Source: CAZTPJ01 sp964614515 (lineage in GTDB: Bacteria > Planctomycetota > Phycisphaerae > Phycisphaerales > UBA1924). Taken from it: 57,549 bases of DNA. Made by a program: the position numbers and the translations under genes. Shown here piece by piece: positions 43,482-50,942 of this stretch. A model generated the notes under the pieces. The model did no database searches, was not told the origin of the DNA, and was given only the letters and a program-made list of their open reading frames with translations. How positions within the stretch are numbered: position 1 is the stretch's first letter; every line of letters begins with the position of its first letter. The stretch lies in contig CAZTPJ010000017.1 in the NCBI GenBank assembly GCA_964614515.1, positions 1-57,549 of the forward strand, read 5' to 3'.

Positions 43482-44390
43482 TCACGGCTGAATACACGAC
43501 ACCGCGAACGCGTTCGCGAAGCAGATGAAGTCGAACACGTCGCACACGCCCGGCCCCGTGGTCGTGTCGCAGTCGCACGCGTATGGATCGCCGTTGACAA
43601 AGCGGTTGCCAAAGCACAGGAAGTCGAAGTAATCCAACACCGGAAAGAACGTCCCCGTGTCGCAATCGACATAGGTGGCCGCGTTGAGGCTCACGCCCGC
43701 GATGATGTCGTCATACCCCGTGTGATGCACGGCGTGCCAGTCCGTCTGCGGGTTCGGCCCCGTCAGGATCCAATACCCCTGACCGAACGCGACGCCTTCG
43801 ATCTCGCAGGTATGCACGACGGCGTTATACGGCCCGCCGGGCGCCCACAGCGAAGTCTGATAGTGCATCTGTCCAAGACATGGATCAAGCAGATGAAGGT
43901 CGCCGTGGATGGTGATGGCCGTGCCGTGATACCCGCCGCCGACGGCCGTGACGCTCGCGAGGTTGAGACGGCCCAGGGGCGTGAGTTGTCCGGTGTTCTG
44001 GACGAGTTCATAGAGCCAGCGTTCGCCGTTGGCCATTTCGACGAGCGCGACGAGGTAGATCGTGCATGCGAGCGAGTCCGATCGCAGGCCGACGACGCGA
44101 GCGCCCGCGGGCAGGCCCCACGTGTGAACGCGCTCGACAATCGCGCCCGTGGCAGGGTGCAGGCGAATCAACTCCTGCTCCGGCGTGACGACATACAGCC
44201 TCGGCGCCATGCGCATCGGCCCCGGCCCGGCCGCGACGACATCAAGCCCCGTGCGATGGAGCAGCGTGCGCTCCCCGGTGGGGGGGTCGATGGCGTACAC
44301 ATCGCCGGAGGCGGTGAAGGCGATAAGCCCGATCTGAGCCGCGCACGGTGAGGTCGCAAGCAACAGACATGGAATGACGCGATGCTTCAT
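43482..44390 (-). CDS. Secreted paralogue B: beta-propeller-like protein with dockerin-like C-terminus
   Basis: 302 residues from ATG 44390. The signal peptide is MKHRVIPCLLLATSPCAAQ. The body (FTASGDVYAIDPPTGERTLL) parallels genes A, C and D. The C-terminus DTGTFFPVLDYFDFLCFGNR, then CDTTTGPGVCDVFDFICFAN, has a degenerate first loop and an intact second. The gap to gene C is 47 bp, consistent with one transcript. Confidence 0.75.
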   Translation of the reverse strand: MKHRVIPCLLLATSPCAAQIGLIAFTASGDVYAIDPPTGERTLLHRTGLDVVAAGPGPMRMAPRLYVVTPEQELIRLHPATGAIVERVHTWGLPAGARVVGLRSDSLACTIYLVALVEMANGERWLYELVQNTGQLTPLGRLNLASVTAVGGGYHGTAITIHGDLHLLDPCLGQMHYQTSLWAPGGPYNAVVHTCEIEGVAFGQGYWILTGPNPQTDWHAVHHTGYDDIIAGVSLNAATYVDCDTGTFFPVLDYFDFLCFGNRFVNGDPYACDCDTTTGPGVCDVFDFICFANAFAVSCIQP

Positions 44391-44437
44391 GGTTTCTCGG
44401 GTTCCAGTCGACTCGAACGCATTGCGCGCCCGGGAGG

Positions 44438-45325
44438 TCACCGTTCGGGCATGCATGATTCCGCCCATGCGTTGAGATAGCAGATGTAATCGAACACGTC
44501 GCACACGCCAAGCCCGGTGGAGACATCACAATCGCAGGCATACGGATTCCGCTGGCCAAACTCATAGCCCCAGCAAAGGAAATCGAAGATGTCCAGGCCG
44601 TACCAGGTGTAGTCGCAATCCGCGTAGGCGAAGGCATTGAACATGGCGATGCCGACGAGATCCTCGTACCCTGTATGATGCACTGGAGTCCACGGCTCGG
44701 TCTGCGTGAGCGTCCAGTAGCCCGAGCCGATGGCGATACCCCAATGCTCACAGAGGGAAGTGATGCCGATGTACGGGCCGCCCGCGGGCCATAGGGTTGT
44801 CTGGTAAGTCAGCGCGAGCGTCTGGTGATTGAGTTCATAGATCTGTCCGTCGCGTGTGATGATGTGCAGGCCGTAGTACCCGCCGATTGCACCGATGTCG
44901 CTGACCGCGAATGGTCCGCCTCGCCGCGTGGCCGCGCCCGTGCTGAGGGAGACTTCGTACAGGTGTTGTTCTCCTTGCGGGGAGGTGACGATGGTGCGCA
45001 CCGCGGCGAAGAGGCCGTTGTTCGAGGCCATGGCGGTGACGCGGTGTCCCGCAGGCAGGCCGGTGATCGCACGGCTGTCCACCGATCGGGCAAAGACGCG
45101 GTCGATCGTGTGGAGCCGTCCATCATTGGTCACGGCAATCAAGAGGCTGCCGGTGTCCGAAGCGGCAACGACATCGAGTCCGGTTGATCCGACAAACGTC
45201 CGCGCCCCCGTTGACCGGTCGATGTGGTGGAGATCACCGTCGCCGGTGAAGCCAAAGAGTCCCCACTGCGCTGCGCACGGCGCGGACAGGGCGGAGAGTG
45301 TGATGGATGCAAGGGCGTGTTTCAT
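44438..45325 (-). CDS. Secreted paralogue C: beta-propeller-like protein with dockerin-like C-terminus
   Basis: 295 residues from ATG 45325, with GGAG about 10 nt upstream. The signal peptide ends SAPCAAQ. The body (FGFTGDGDLHHIDRSTGART) is paralogous to A, B and D. The C-terminus YADCDYTWYGLDIFDFLCW, then CDVSTGLGVCDVFDYICYLN, again has an imperfect first calcium-type loop. The gap to gene D is 25 bp. Confidence 0.75.
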   Translation of the reverse strand: MKHALASITLSALSAPCAAQWGLFGFTGDGDLHHIDRSTGARTFVGSTGLDVVAASDTGSLLIAVTNDGRLHTIDRVFARSVDSRAITGLPAGHRVTAMASNNGLFAAVRTIVTSPQGEQHLYEVSLSTGAATRRGGPFAVSDIGAIGGYYGLHIITRDGQIYELNHQTLALTYQTTLWPAGGPYIGITSLCEHWGIAIGSGYWTLTQTEPWTPVHHTGYEDLVGIAMFNAFAYADCDYTWYGLDIFDFLCWGYEFGQRNPYACDCDVSTGLGVCDVFDYICYLNAWAESCMPER

Positions 45326-45350
45326 TGGGGGAACTCCATACCAGGGGTGG

Positions 45351-46265
45351 TTACCAGCACGATGAGGCCGACACAAAGGCGTTGTTGAAACAGAGGAAGT
45401 CGAAGATGTCGCACAGACCAGGGCCCGTGGTGACATCGCAATCGCACGCGTAGGGTTCGCCGCGATGGAACCTGTTGCCGAAGCAGAGAAAGTCAAAAAT
45501 ATCCAGGCGCTCCGGTCCGCCGTATCCGGAGTCGCAGTTGGCGTAGTCAGCCCGTTCAAAGTGGACCAACGCGGCGATGTCTGAATAGCCCACATGCTGC
45601 TTCACCGTCCAGGATCCTCCAGGGTTGGATGGGTCATGGATCCAGTACCCGGCGCCAATGGCGATGCCGCGTGTTTCACACGTTCCCGCGATCGCGACAT
45701 AAGGCCCGCCCGACGCCCACAAGGATGTCTGGTAGTTCATGTGGAAAGACTGATCATCGATCACATAGACGTGTCCGGTGCGTGTGAGGGCCAGACTGGC
45801 ATAGGTTCCGCCGATCGCGGTAACATCCGACACAGCAAGTACAGCCAGATGAATCGCCTGTCCTGTATTCACGTCCAGGTCGTAGATGTGACTGGCCGTC
45901 TCGGGTGTTTCAACAACCAGCCGGAACACCTCGTCCCAGTTCTGATCGAAGTGAGAGCGCATGGAGCGAATCGTGTGGCCAGCAGGGATGCCGATGATCG
46001 GGTGACTCTCGACAACCACTCCGGTGGCCAACTCGACTTTGTGCAGTTCTGCATCTCTGGTCGCAATAGCCAATCGATGCGAACCTTGGAGGATGGGTGC
46101 CGCGCCAGTCACCTTCAAGCCCGTACTCGCAACGCGCCATCGCGCCCCGGTAGGCGGGTCAATTCCGATGACGTCTCCATCGAGTGTCACGCCGAAAAGT
46201 CCCCACTGCGCTGCGCATGGAGTCACGCCCATCGCCAGAACCAGCGCTGCGGTCAGCCGTTGCAT
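45351..46265 (-). CDS. Secreted paralogue D: beta-propeller-like protein with dockerin-like C-terminus
   Basis: 304 residues from ATG 46265, with AAAGGA 8 nt upstream. The signal peptide is MQRLTAALVLAMGVTPCAAQ. The body begins FGVTLDGDVIGIDPPTGARW. It is first in the tandem operon D-C-B-A. The C-terminus is CDSGYGGPERLDIFDFLCFG, then CDVTTGPGLCDIFDFLCFNN. The upstream region (46266-46586) is shared with the divergent PEP-CTERM gene. Confidence 0.76.
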   Translation of the reverse strand: MQRLTAALVLAMGVTPCAAQWGLFGVTLDGDVIGIDPPTGARWRVASTGLKVTGAAPILQGSHRLAIATRDAELHKVELATGVVVESHPIIGIPAGHTIRSMRSHFDQNWDEVFRLVVETPETASHIYDLDVNTGQAIHLAVLAVSDVTAIGGTYASLALTRTGHVYVIDDQSFHMNYQTSLWASGGPYVAIAGTCETRGIAIGAGYWIHDPSNPGGSWTVKQHVGYSDIAALVHFERADYANCDSGYGGPERLDIFDFLCFGNRFHRGEPYACDCDVTTGPGLCDIFDFLCFNNAFVSASSCW

Positions 46266-46586
46266 GATGGTGTCCTTTGTGCTTGTCCGCCGAGGCGACA
46301 CGCCCCGACGGGGAGTGTGATCGGAACCGACGCGCTTGTATCTTACCAGAACTCGCGGGGACAGAGTCAACCGGAGCGTCCGAGAACCCGAGGTCGAATG
46401 CAGAGATTCCAAGATCTTAGTGCAAACACCAGGCCGCAGGCATTGACACGGACGAGGATTTCGCGTATATTGCGTGCGGACAGAGAGTTGCGAGGCCGGC
46501 GCGTGGGTTCACGTGCGGCGAGATTCGGCGTCGTTGTGCCGGTTCGCCATTGGCCGTTCGCGAAACAAACCGTGAGGGAGACAGAC
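46266..46586. promoter_or_regulatory. Divergent intergenic region with consensus promoter for the PEP-CTERM gene
   Basis: On the plus strand TTGACA (46443-46448) and TATATT (46466-46471) are separated by 17 bp, close to the sigma-70 consensus. Transcription would start near 46478, leaving a 5' UTR of about 110 nt. The minus-strand promoter for the D-C-B-A operon must lie in the same region but is not obvious. Confidence 0.72.
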
Positions 46587-47198
46587 ATGTCGAAGTTGTT
46601 GTGTGTGTTGGGTGTGGTGGCGCTTGCCGGATCTGCCGCGAGCGCGGATGTCATCATCGGGAACTATCCGTTCACGAATGACAGCACGTTGTCGGCAGGG
46701 CTGAGCAATCTGCGCGTGAAGGCCATTTCGTTCACGATGCCGGCCGGGCCTGGCTATACGCTGGACTCCGTGACGCTGCGTCTTGGCAACTACGACGCGA
46801 CGGACACCGTCGTCGCCGAGATCCGCAGCGACAACGCCGGCGTTCCCGGCGCCGCGGTGGCGTCGATCGCGATGCCTGCGGGTCAGGGCGCGGTGATTAC
46901 GGACTACACAGGCGCGCCGACCGCGGCGACGGTCCTCGCCGGCGCGACGACGTACTGGATCTGGGTTGCCGGAATCGCGGGCGGCGGAACCTTCGACTGG
47001 CGGGCCTCAAGCCCGGCCGTGCCCTACACCGGCGCCGCGACCTTCGGCCTGAGCCGCTTCTCCACGAACGGCGGCACATCGTTCACGGCCTCGACCTCGC
47101 TCAACACCATGAGCATCGACGGCACGCTCGTTCCCGCGCCGGCCTCGCTCGGCCTGCTCGCGATCGCCGGCCTCGTCGGCCTGCGCCGTCGCCGCTGA
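46587..47198 (+). CDS. PEP-CTERM-type secreted protein (choice-of-anchor R-like)
   Basis: 203 residues. A signal peptide (MSKLLCVLGVVALAGSAASA) precedes a beta-rich body (TLDSVTLRLGNYDATDTVVA) similar to choice-of-anchor R domains. The C-terminal sorting signal is VPAPASLGLLAIAGLVGLRRRR-like: a VPxP motif, hydrophobic helix and Arg cluster, as recognised by exosortase/archaeosortase-type systems. No exosortase is in the window. AGGGAG lies 7 nt before ATG 46587. The gene has a strong promoter and terminator of its own and breaks the run of dockerin-type genes. Confidence 0.82.
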   Translation: MSKLLCVLGVVALAGSAASADVIIGNYPFTNDSTLSAGLSNLRVKAISFTMPAGPGYTLDSVTLRLGNYDATDTVVAEIRSDNAGVPGAAVASIAMPAGQGAVITDYTGAPTAATVLAGATTYWIWVAGIAGGGTFDWRASSPAVPYTGAATFGLSRFSTNGGTSFTASTSLNTMSIDGTLVPAPASLGLLAIAGLVGLRRRR

Positions 47199-47224
47199 AC
47201 GCATCGCGACATACGGAAAAATTC

Positions 47225-47256
47225 AAAGCGGGATCCCTTCGCGGGATCCCGCTTTT
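47225..47256. terminator. Bidirectional intrinsic terminator
   Basis: A perfect 13-bp stem AAAGCGGGATCCC (47225-47237)/GGGATCCCGCTTT (47243-47255) with a 5-nt loop. The right arm ends in TTTT and the left arm opens with AAA, so it can end transcription from the PEP-CTERM gene and from the convergent operon. Confidence 0.85.
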
Positions 47257-47347
47257 CATTGCGCATCAGGCGATCAAAGCCTGTACCGTGTGCCATACCC
47301 ACGGCTCTGCGTGGCCATGTCGCACGGTCTGTGATTCATCCCATCGC

Positions 47348-48151
47348 TCACGGACACCCCGCGTCAAACGCATTGCCAAAGCACAGGAAGTCAAAGATGT
47401 CGCACATGCCCGGGCCGGTGCTCGTGTCGCAGTCGCAGGCGTAGGGATCATTGGCTGCGAACTTGTTGCCAAAGCACAGAAAGTCAAAGATATCCAGCGT
47501 CCCTTGCCCCGTGGACAGATCGCAATCCGCATAGCACGCGTCCAGCGTATAAAACCGCCCGAAGTATTCATCATCACAGGTGCCGTCGAGTTCGTTGATC
47601 TCGACGCGATCAAACGGCACGGGACTGAGAAACCCGACGAACGCGTTGGTGTTGTCCGGCCGGTTGTAGTCAAACGTCCCGACGATCTCGCCCGCCAGGC
47701 GCAACGTGACGCGGAAGTTCGAGTTCGCGCACGGACACCCCGCGTAGCACGGCGCATACCGCACCGTCACCACCGTCGGCTCGGCGAAGTCAAACCCGAA
47801 CGCGATCTGCGGGACGTCGAAGTCGACGTTCAGGTTCTCACGCCCATCGATGGCGATGTCGTGCCCATCGACGAACGTCGTCCAGTCCGGCCCGACCGCC
47901 GGGTGATTGGCCGAGCCGACCCACAGTCCCGTACTCGGAAGCGATATGCTCAGGTGAACGTGTTCATGGTGATACGTCGCGCCGCTAATCCGGCCGACAT
48001 CCGGCCATGGCGAGAGCGGCGCTGCGCCGGTCGCGGCCATGAACACGCCGCGATCGGAAAACTGCTCGATGGTCGCCATCGCCCCGGCGCCGACCGAAAC
48101 GAGCGCCATCACGGCCGCGCACCGCTGTATACGAACTTGATTGTCCCTCAT
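47348..48151 (-). CDS. Secreted protein with dockerin-like C-terminus
   Basis: 267 residues. The N-terminal signal-like stretch is RCAAVMALVSVGAGAMA. The body (EQFSDRGVFMAATGAAPLSP and ENLNVDFDVPQIAFGFDFAE) has the look of a choice-of-anchor/lectin-like beta-sandwich with extra Cys (CYAGCPCANS). The C-terminus carries both intact loops: CYADCDLSTGQGTLDIFDFL and CDTSTGPGMCDIFDFLCFGN. It is the last gene in a three-gene minus-strand run. No enzyme motif is seen. Confidence 0.72.
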   Translation of the reverse strand: MRDNQVRIQRCAAVMALVSVGAGAMATIEQFSDRGVFMAATGAAPLSPWPDVGRISGATYHHEHVHLSISLPSTGLWVGSANHPAVGPDWTTFVDGHDIAIDGRENLNVDFDVPQIAFGFDFAEPTVVTVRYAPCYAGCPCANSNFRVTLRLAGEIVGTFDYNRPDNTNAFVGFLSPVPFDRVEINELDGTCDDEYFGRFYTLDACYADCDLSTGQGTLDIFDFLCFGNKFAANDPYACDCDTSTGPGMCDIFDFLCFGNAFDAGCP

Positions 48152-48192
48152 CGTCTCGCTCCATCATCCGTTCAGGTAACCAAGCACGGTGT

Positions 48193-49083
48193 CTACGGAC
48201 ACCCCGCGTCAAAGGCATTTCCAAAGCACAGAAAATCGAAGATGTCACACACACCGGGGCCTGTGCTCAAGTCACAGTCGCACGCATAGGCATGTGACGC
48301 GGAGAAGCGATTTCCGAAACACAGGAAATCAAAGATGTCCAGCACTCCCGGGCCGGTACTCGTGTCACAATCCGCGTAACACGGCGTCGAAATGATGACC
48401 ACCAGGTTGTCGAAGAATCCATCGGACGAGGCGCCGACGGTTCGCTGCGTCTCAAGTTCCATGCGAACGTTTCGTGTGGCCGTCGGTACGAATCGCATGT
48501 CGTCAAACGCTTCCCAATCAAAGACCCCCGACGGCGAGTTGGTGTCCGTGAAAGTCATCGAGTCGATCACCGTGTTGTTCGCATCGCGAAATTCGAGGCG
48601 TGCCACGGCCGTGTCGCGCGCGGAGCCGTCCGCCCGCGCCTGAAGCAGTCCCGCAAATCGCACAGACAGTCGCCCCGAGTCGATCTCCGCGGCGTAGGCG
48701 GAAACGTCCATGATTTGAGCGATCGTCTGCGTGGTCGGCCCCGCCGCGCCGGTGAAACAAAAGTCACCCAGGCTCACGCCCGGCCCAAGGCCAAGCGTGC
48801 CCGCCCGCGATGAGATCACGGCCTCGATGCCGCCATCAATCCAACCCGAGATGTCGCCTGTCTCGGCATCGCCGTTGATGACCAGATTCTGGCCCAGTGG
48901 CTGCGCGAATGCCGGGGTCACGATCAGTAGACCCGCCAACGACGTCCACACAAAGGGAGGTAAACGCACACCGCCAGTGTGAGAATGCCGAGGCTTCGTG
49001 CACGCTTTGGCCGTGCGTATCGCGTCAATGCGCCGATGCACGCGTACGCCGGCTCGTGCGAACTTTTCTGACGCTGAACTCAT
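48193..49083 (-). CDS. Secreted beta-sandwich protein with dockerin-like C-terminus
   Basis: 296 residues from ATG 49083, which has AGGAG 6 nt upstream. A long basic N-terminal region precedes a signal-like stretch, LAGLLIVTPAFAQ. The body (NLVINGDAETGDISGWIDGG) resembles carbohydrate-binding-like or LEPR-type beta-sandwich domains seen in planctomycetes (NGDAE motif). The C-terminus is CYADCDTSTGPGVLDIFDFL and CDLSTGPGVCDIFDFLCFGN. It lies 41 bp from the next gene and 32 bp from the upstream choice-of-anchor B gene. Confidence 0.72.
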   Translation of the reverse strand: MSSASEKFARAGVRVHRRIDAIRTAKACTKPRHSHTGGVRLPPFVWTSLAGLLIVTPAFAQPLGQNLVINGDAETGDISGWIDGGIEAVISSRAGTLGLGPGVSLGDFCFTGAAGPTTQTIAQIMDVSAYAAEIDSGRLSVRFAGLLQARADGSARDTAVARLEFRDANNTVIDSMTFTDTNSPSGVFDWEAFDDMRFVPTATRNVRMELETQRTVGASSDGFFDNLVVIISTPCYADCDTSTGPGVLDIFDFLCFGNRFSASHAYACDCDLSTGPGVCDIFDFLCFGNAFDAGCP

Positions 49084-49115
49084 GGTCATCTCCTGATCGA
49101 CTGCGCGGCTGGCGT

Positions 49116-50564
49116 CTACGGACACCCAGCCTCAAACTCATTCCCAAAACACAGAAAATCGAACACATCGCACACGCCCGCGCCGGTGCTTGTGTCACAG
49201 TCACACGCATACGGATCCCCGGCCGCGAACTTGTTGCCAAAGCACAGGAAGTCGAAGATATCGAGCGTGCCACGGCCGTTGGCGGTGTCACAATCCGCGT
49301 AGCACTCGACGCGGACGAGGATCAGGCCGTGCTCCATGTCGCTCATGACGATGGTGCCGCTGTCGAAGTATGGATAGTTGCCCCAGTTGCCGTTGAACGT
49401 GGGTTCATCATCGTTGGGGTATGTGTCGAGCCACGCGATCTCGCGCGGATCGAGCGGATCTTCGCGCAGGTCCCACACGCGCAGGCCCGACTTGTAGTTG
49501 CTCTGATACAACAGGTTGCCGTTGACGTATTCGTTGTGATCGATGGCCGTGGACCCGTTGGTGAACGTCGCGATCTGCTGCGGGTTGGACAGGTCCTGAA
49601 CATCAATCACGCGTGTGGTCATGGTCGAGACCGTGCCGTTGTATTCATCGAGTTCGTCGTTGAGATAGAAGTACCGCCGGTCCTGGCTCAGCCAGCCCTG
49701 ATGCGAGTATCCCGCGCCGGGCCAGTAGCAATCCGCGATGAGGAACATGTTGCTCTTGTCGGTCACGTCAACGATTGACAATCGCGTCTGGCTCCAACCA
49801 CCGTTGGGACCGCCGCACGCGAACGCGATCTCCCGGCCCGCATACGGCCCGTCCGTGTATGACACGATCTGCGCCTCATGCACATAGTGACCGGTCCACG
49901 CCCCGGCGATGGCCGGGTTCTCGGGATCTGTCAGATCGAACGCGACGATGCCGCCGCCGGAGATGTTTGCACCGCAGGCATAAATGTAGCGAGGATTCTC
50001 GCTCGGCAGCAGCGTGTGCGTGCTCGAATGCCCCGACCGCCGCACATCCTGCACCCAGCGCACGATGCCCTCGTCGATCCGCGCCAGGTCAATGACCTGA
50101 ATCCCCCGGCCGTGCTCGCTGCACACATACGCATAGTGCCCCACGATCGCGACATCGTGCCACAGGCTCTCAGCGCCCTGCACAAAACCCACGACGACGG
50201 GATTCACCGGATCCGTCACTTCCACAAACACCGTTCCGCGACGAACGGTGATCGCCGCATACTCACGGCCGGAGGGCGATGTGTAGCCCCAGCAGTCCGC
50301 GGCCGAGTTCTCACGCGATGGATCCCACAGCGGCAGTTCATTGAGCGGGAGCCAACTCAACAGCGTGATGTTCTTGGCGGCGAAGTTGGGACCGTCGATG
50401 CCGCGATTGAGTTGGTGCCACGGGATCGCTCGACCCGTGATGGCCGGGGCGACCACGGCCGGCTTTTGATCTCGCATCTTCTTGCCATCTTCATCAGCGA
50501 GTGCGAACGGAGAGACAGACAGCGCGGCCATCATGCCGGCGCGAACGGACAACGTGTTCATCAT
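49116..50564 (-). CDS. Choice-of-anchor B family protein with dockerin-like C-terminus
   Basis: 482 residues. A signal peptide (MMAALSVSPFALA) precedes a beta-propeller of LVIVD type typical of choice-of-anchor B proteins: NSAADCWGYTSPSGREYAAI, then FVEVTDPVNPVVVGFVQGAE, SGHSSTHTLLPSENPRYIYA and STAIDHNEYVNGNLLYQSNY. The C-terminal tag is CYADCDTANGRGTLDIFDFL and CDTSTGAGVCDVFDFLCFGN. GGAGG lies 4-7 nt before the two possible ATGs (50564, 50561). It heads the three-gene minus operon. Confidence 0.83.
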   Translation of the reverse strand: MMNTLSVRAGMMAALSVSPFALADEDGKKMRDQKPAVVAPAITGRAIPWHQLNRGIDGPNFAAKNITLLSWLPLNELPLWDPSRENSAADCWGYTSPSGREYAAITVRRGTVFVEVTDPVNPVVVGFVQGAESLWHDVAIVGHYAYVCSEHGRGIQVIDLARIDEGIVRWVQDVRRSGHSSTHTLLPSENPRYIYACGANISGGGIVAFDLTDPENPAIAGAWTGHYVHEAQIVSYTDGPYAGREIAFACGGPNGGWSQTRLSIVDVTDKSNMFLIADCYWPGAGYSHQGWLSQDRRYFYLNDELDEYNGTVSTMTTRVIDVQDLSNPQQIATFTNGSTAIDHNEYVNGNLLYQSNYKSGLRVWDLREDPLDPREIAWLDTYPNDDEPTFNGNWGNYPYFDSGTIVMSDMEHGLILVRVECYADCDTANGRGTLDIFDFLCFGNKFAAGDPYACDCDTSTGAGVCDVFDFLCFGNEFEAGCP

Positions 50565-50942
50565 GCAACCTCCAATGGGCCTTCTGGCAATGGGCCGTCA
50601 GGCAAACCGCCGTCATGCGTGATCCAGACGCCGACGGCCGTCCCCCCAGCATACCACGCCGTGGGGGCCTTCCGCAAGGGGTCCGAACCCCGGTTTTGAG
50701 CCGCCCAGGGCCGTCGGCCCGAGAATCGCCTTGCTGTGCCACTGGCGGCTTGCCCGCCAGTGCCTTCCTCCCGCGGGTCGAACCACTGGCGGACGAGCCG
50801 CCAGTGGCACAAGACGGGTCGGACGGCCTCGGGTTTCTGGTATACTGCAACCGAGGGCGGCCGTCTGTGGATCATCCAACCTCCTACGGTCGTACGGCCC
50901 GGATTGAACACTCGCTCGTGGGCGATACACGGAGGCATAGCC
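50565..50942. repeat. Divergent intergenic region with compound hairpin
   Basis: No gene is seen in 378 bp. At 50735-50811, TGTGCCACTGGCGG pairs with CCGCCAGTGGCACA, enclosing two smaller hairpins (CTGGCGG...CCGCCAG types). An extended -10 TGGTATACT (TATACT 50841-50846) lies 97 nt before the Kelch gene but has a poor -35. An SD (GGAGG) is at the end of the region. Confidence 0.55.

Noticed and set aside
45594..46586. Long N-terminal extension of the PEP-CTERM gene
   Set aside because: A signal peptide, SD and promoter place the start at 46587. The upstream frame is antisense to paralogue D.
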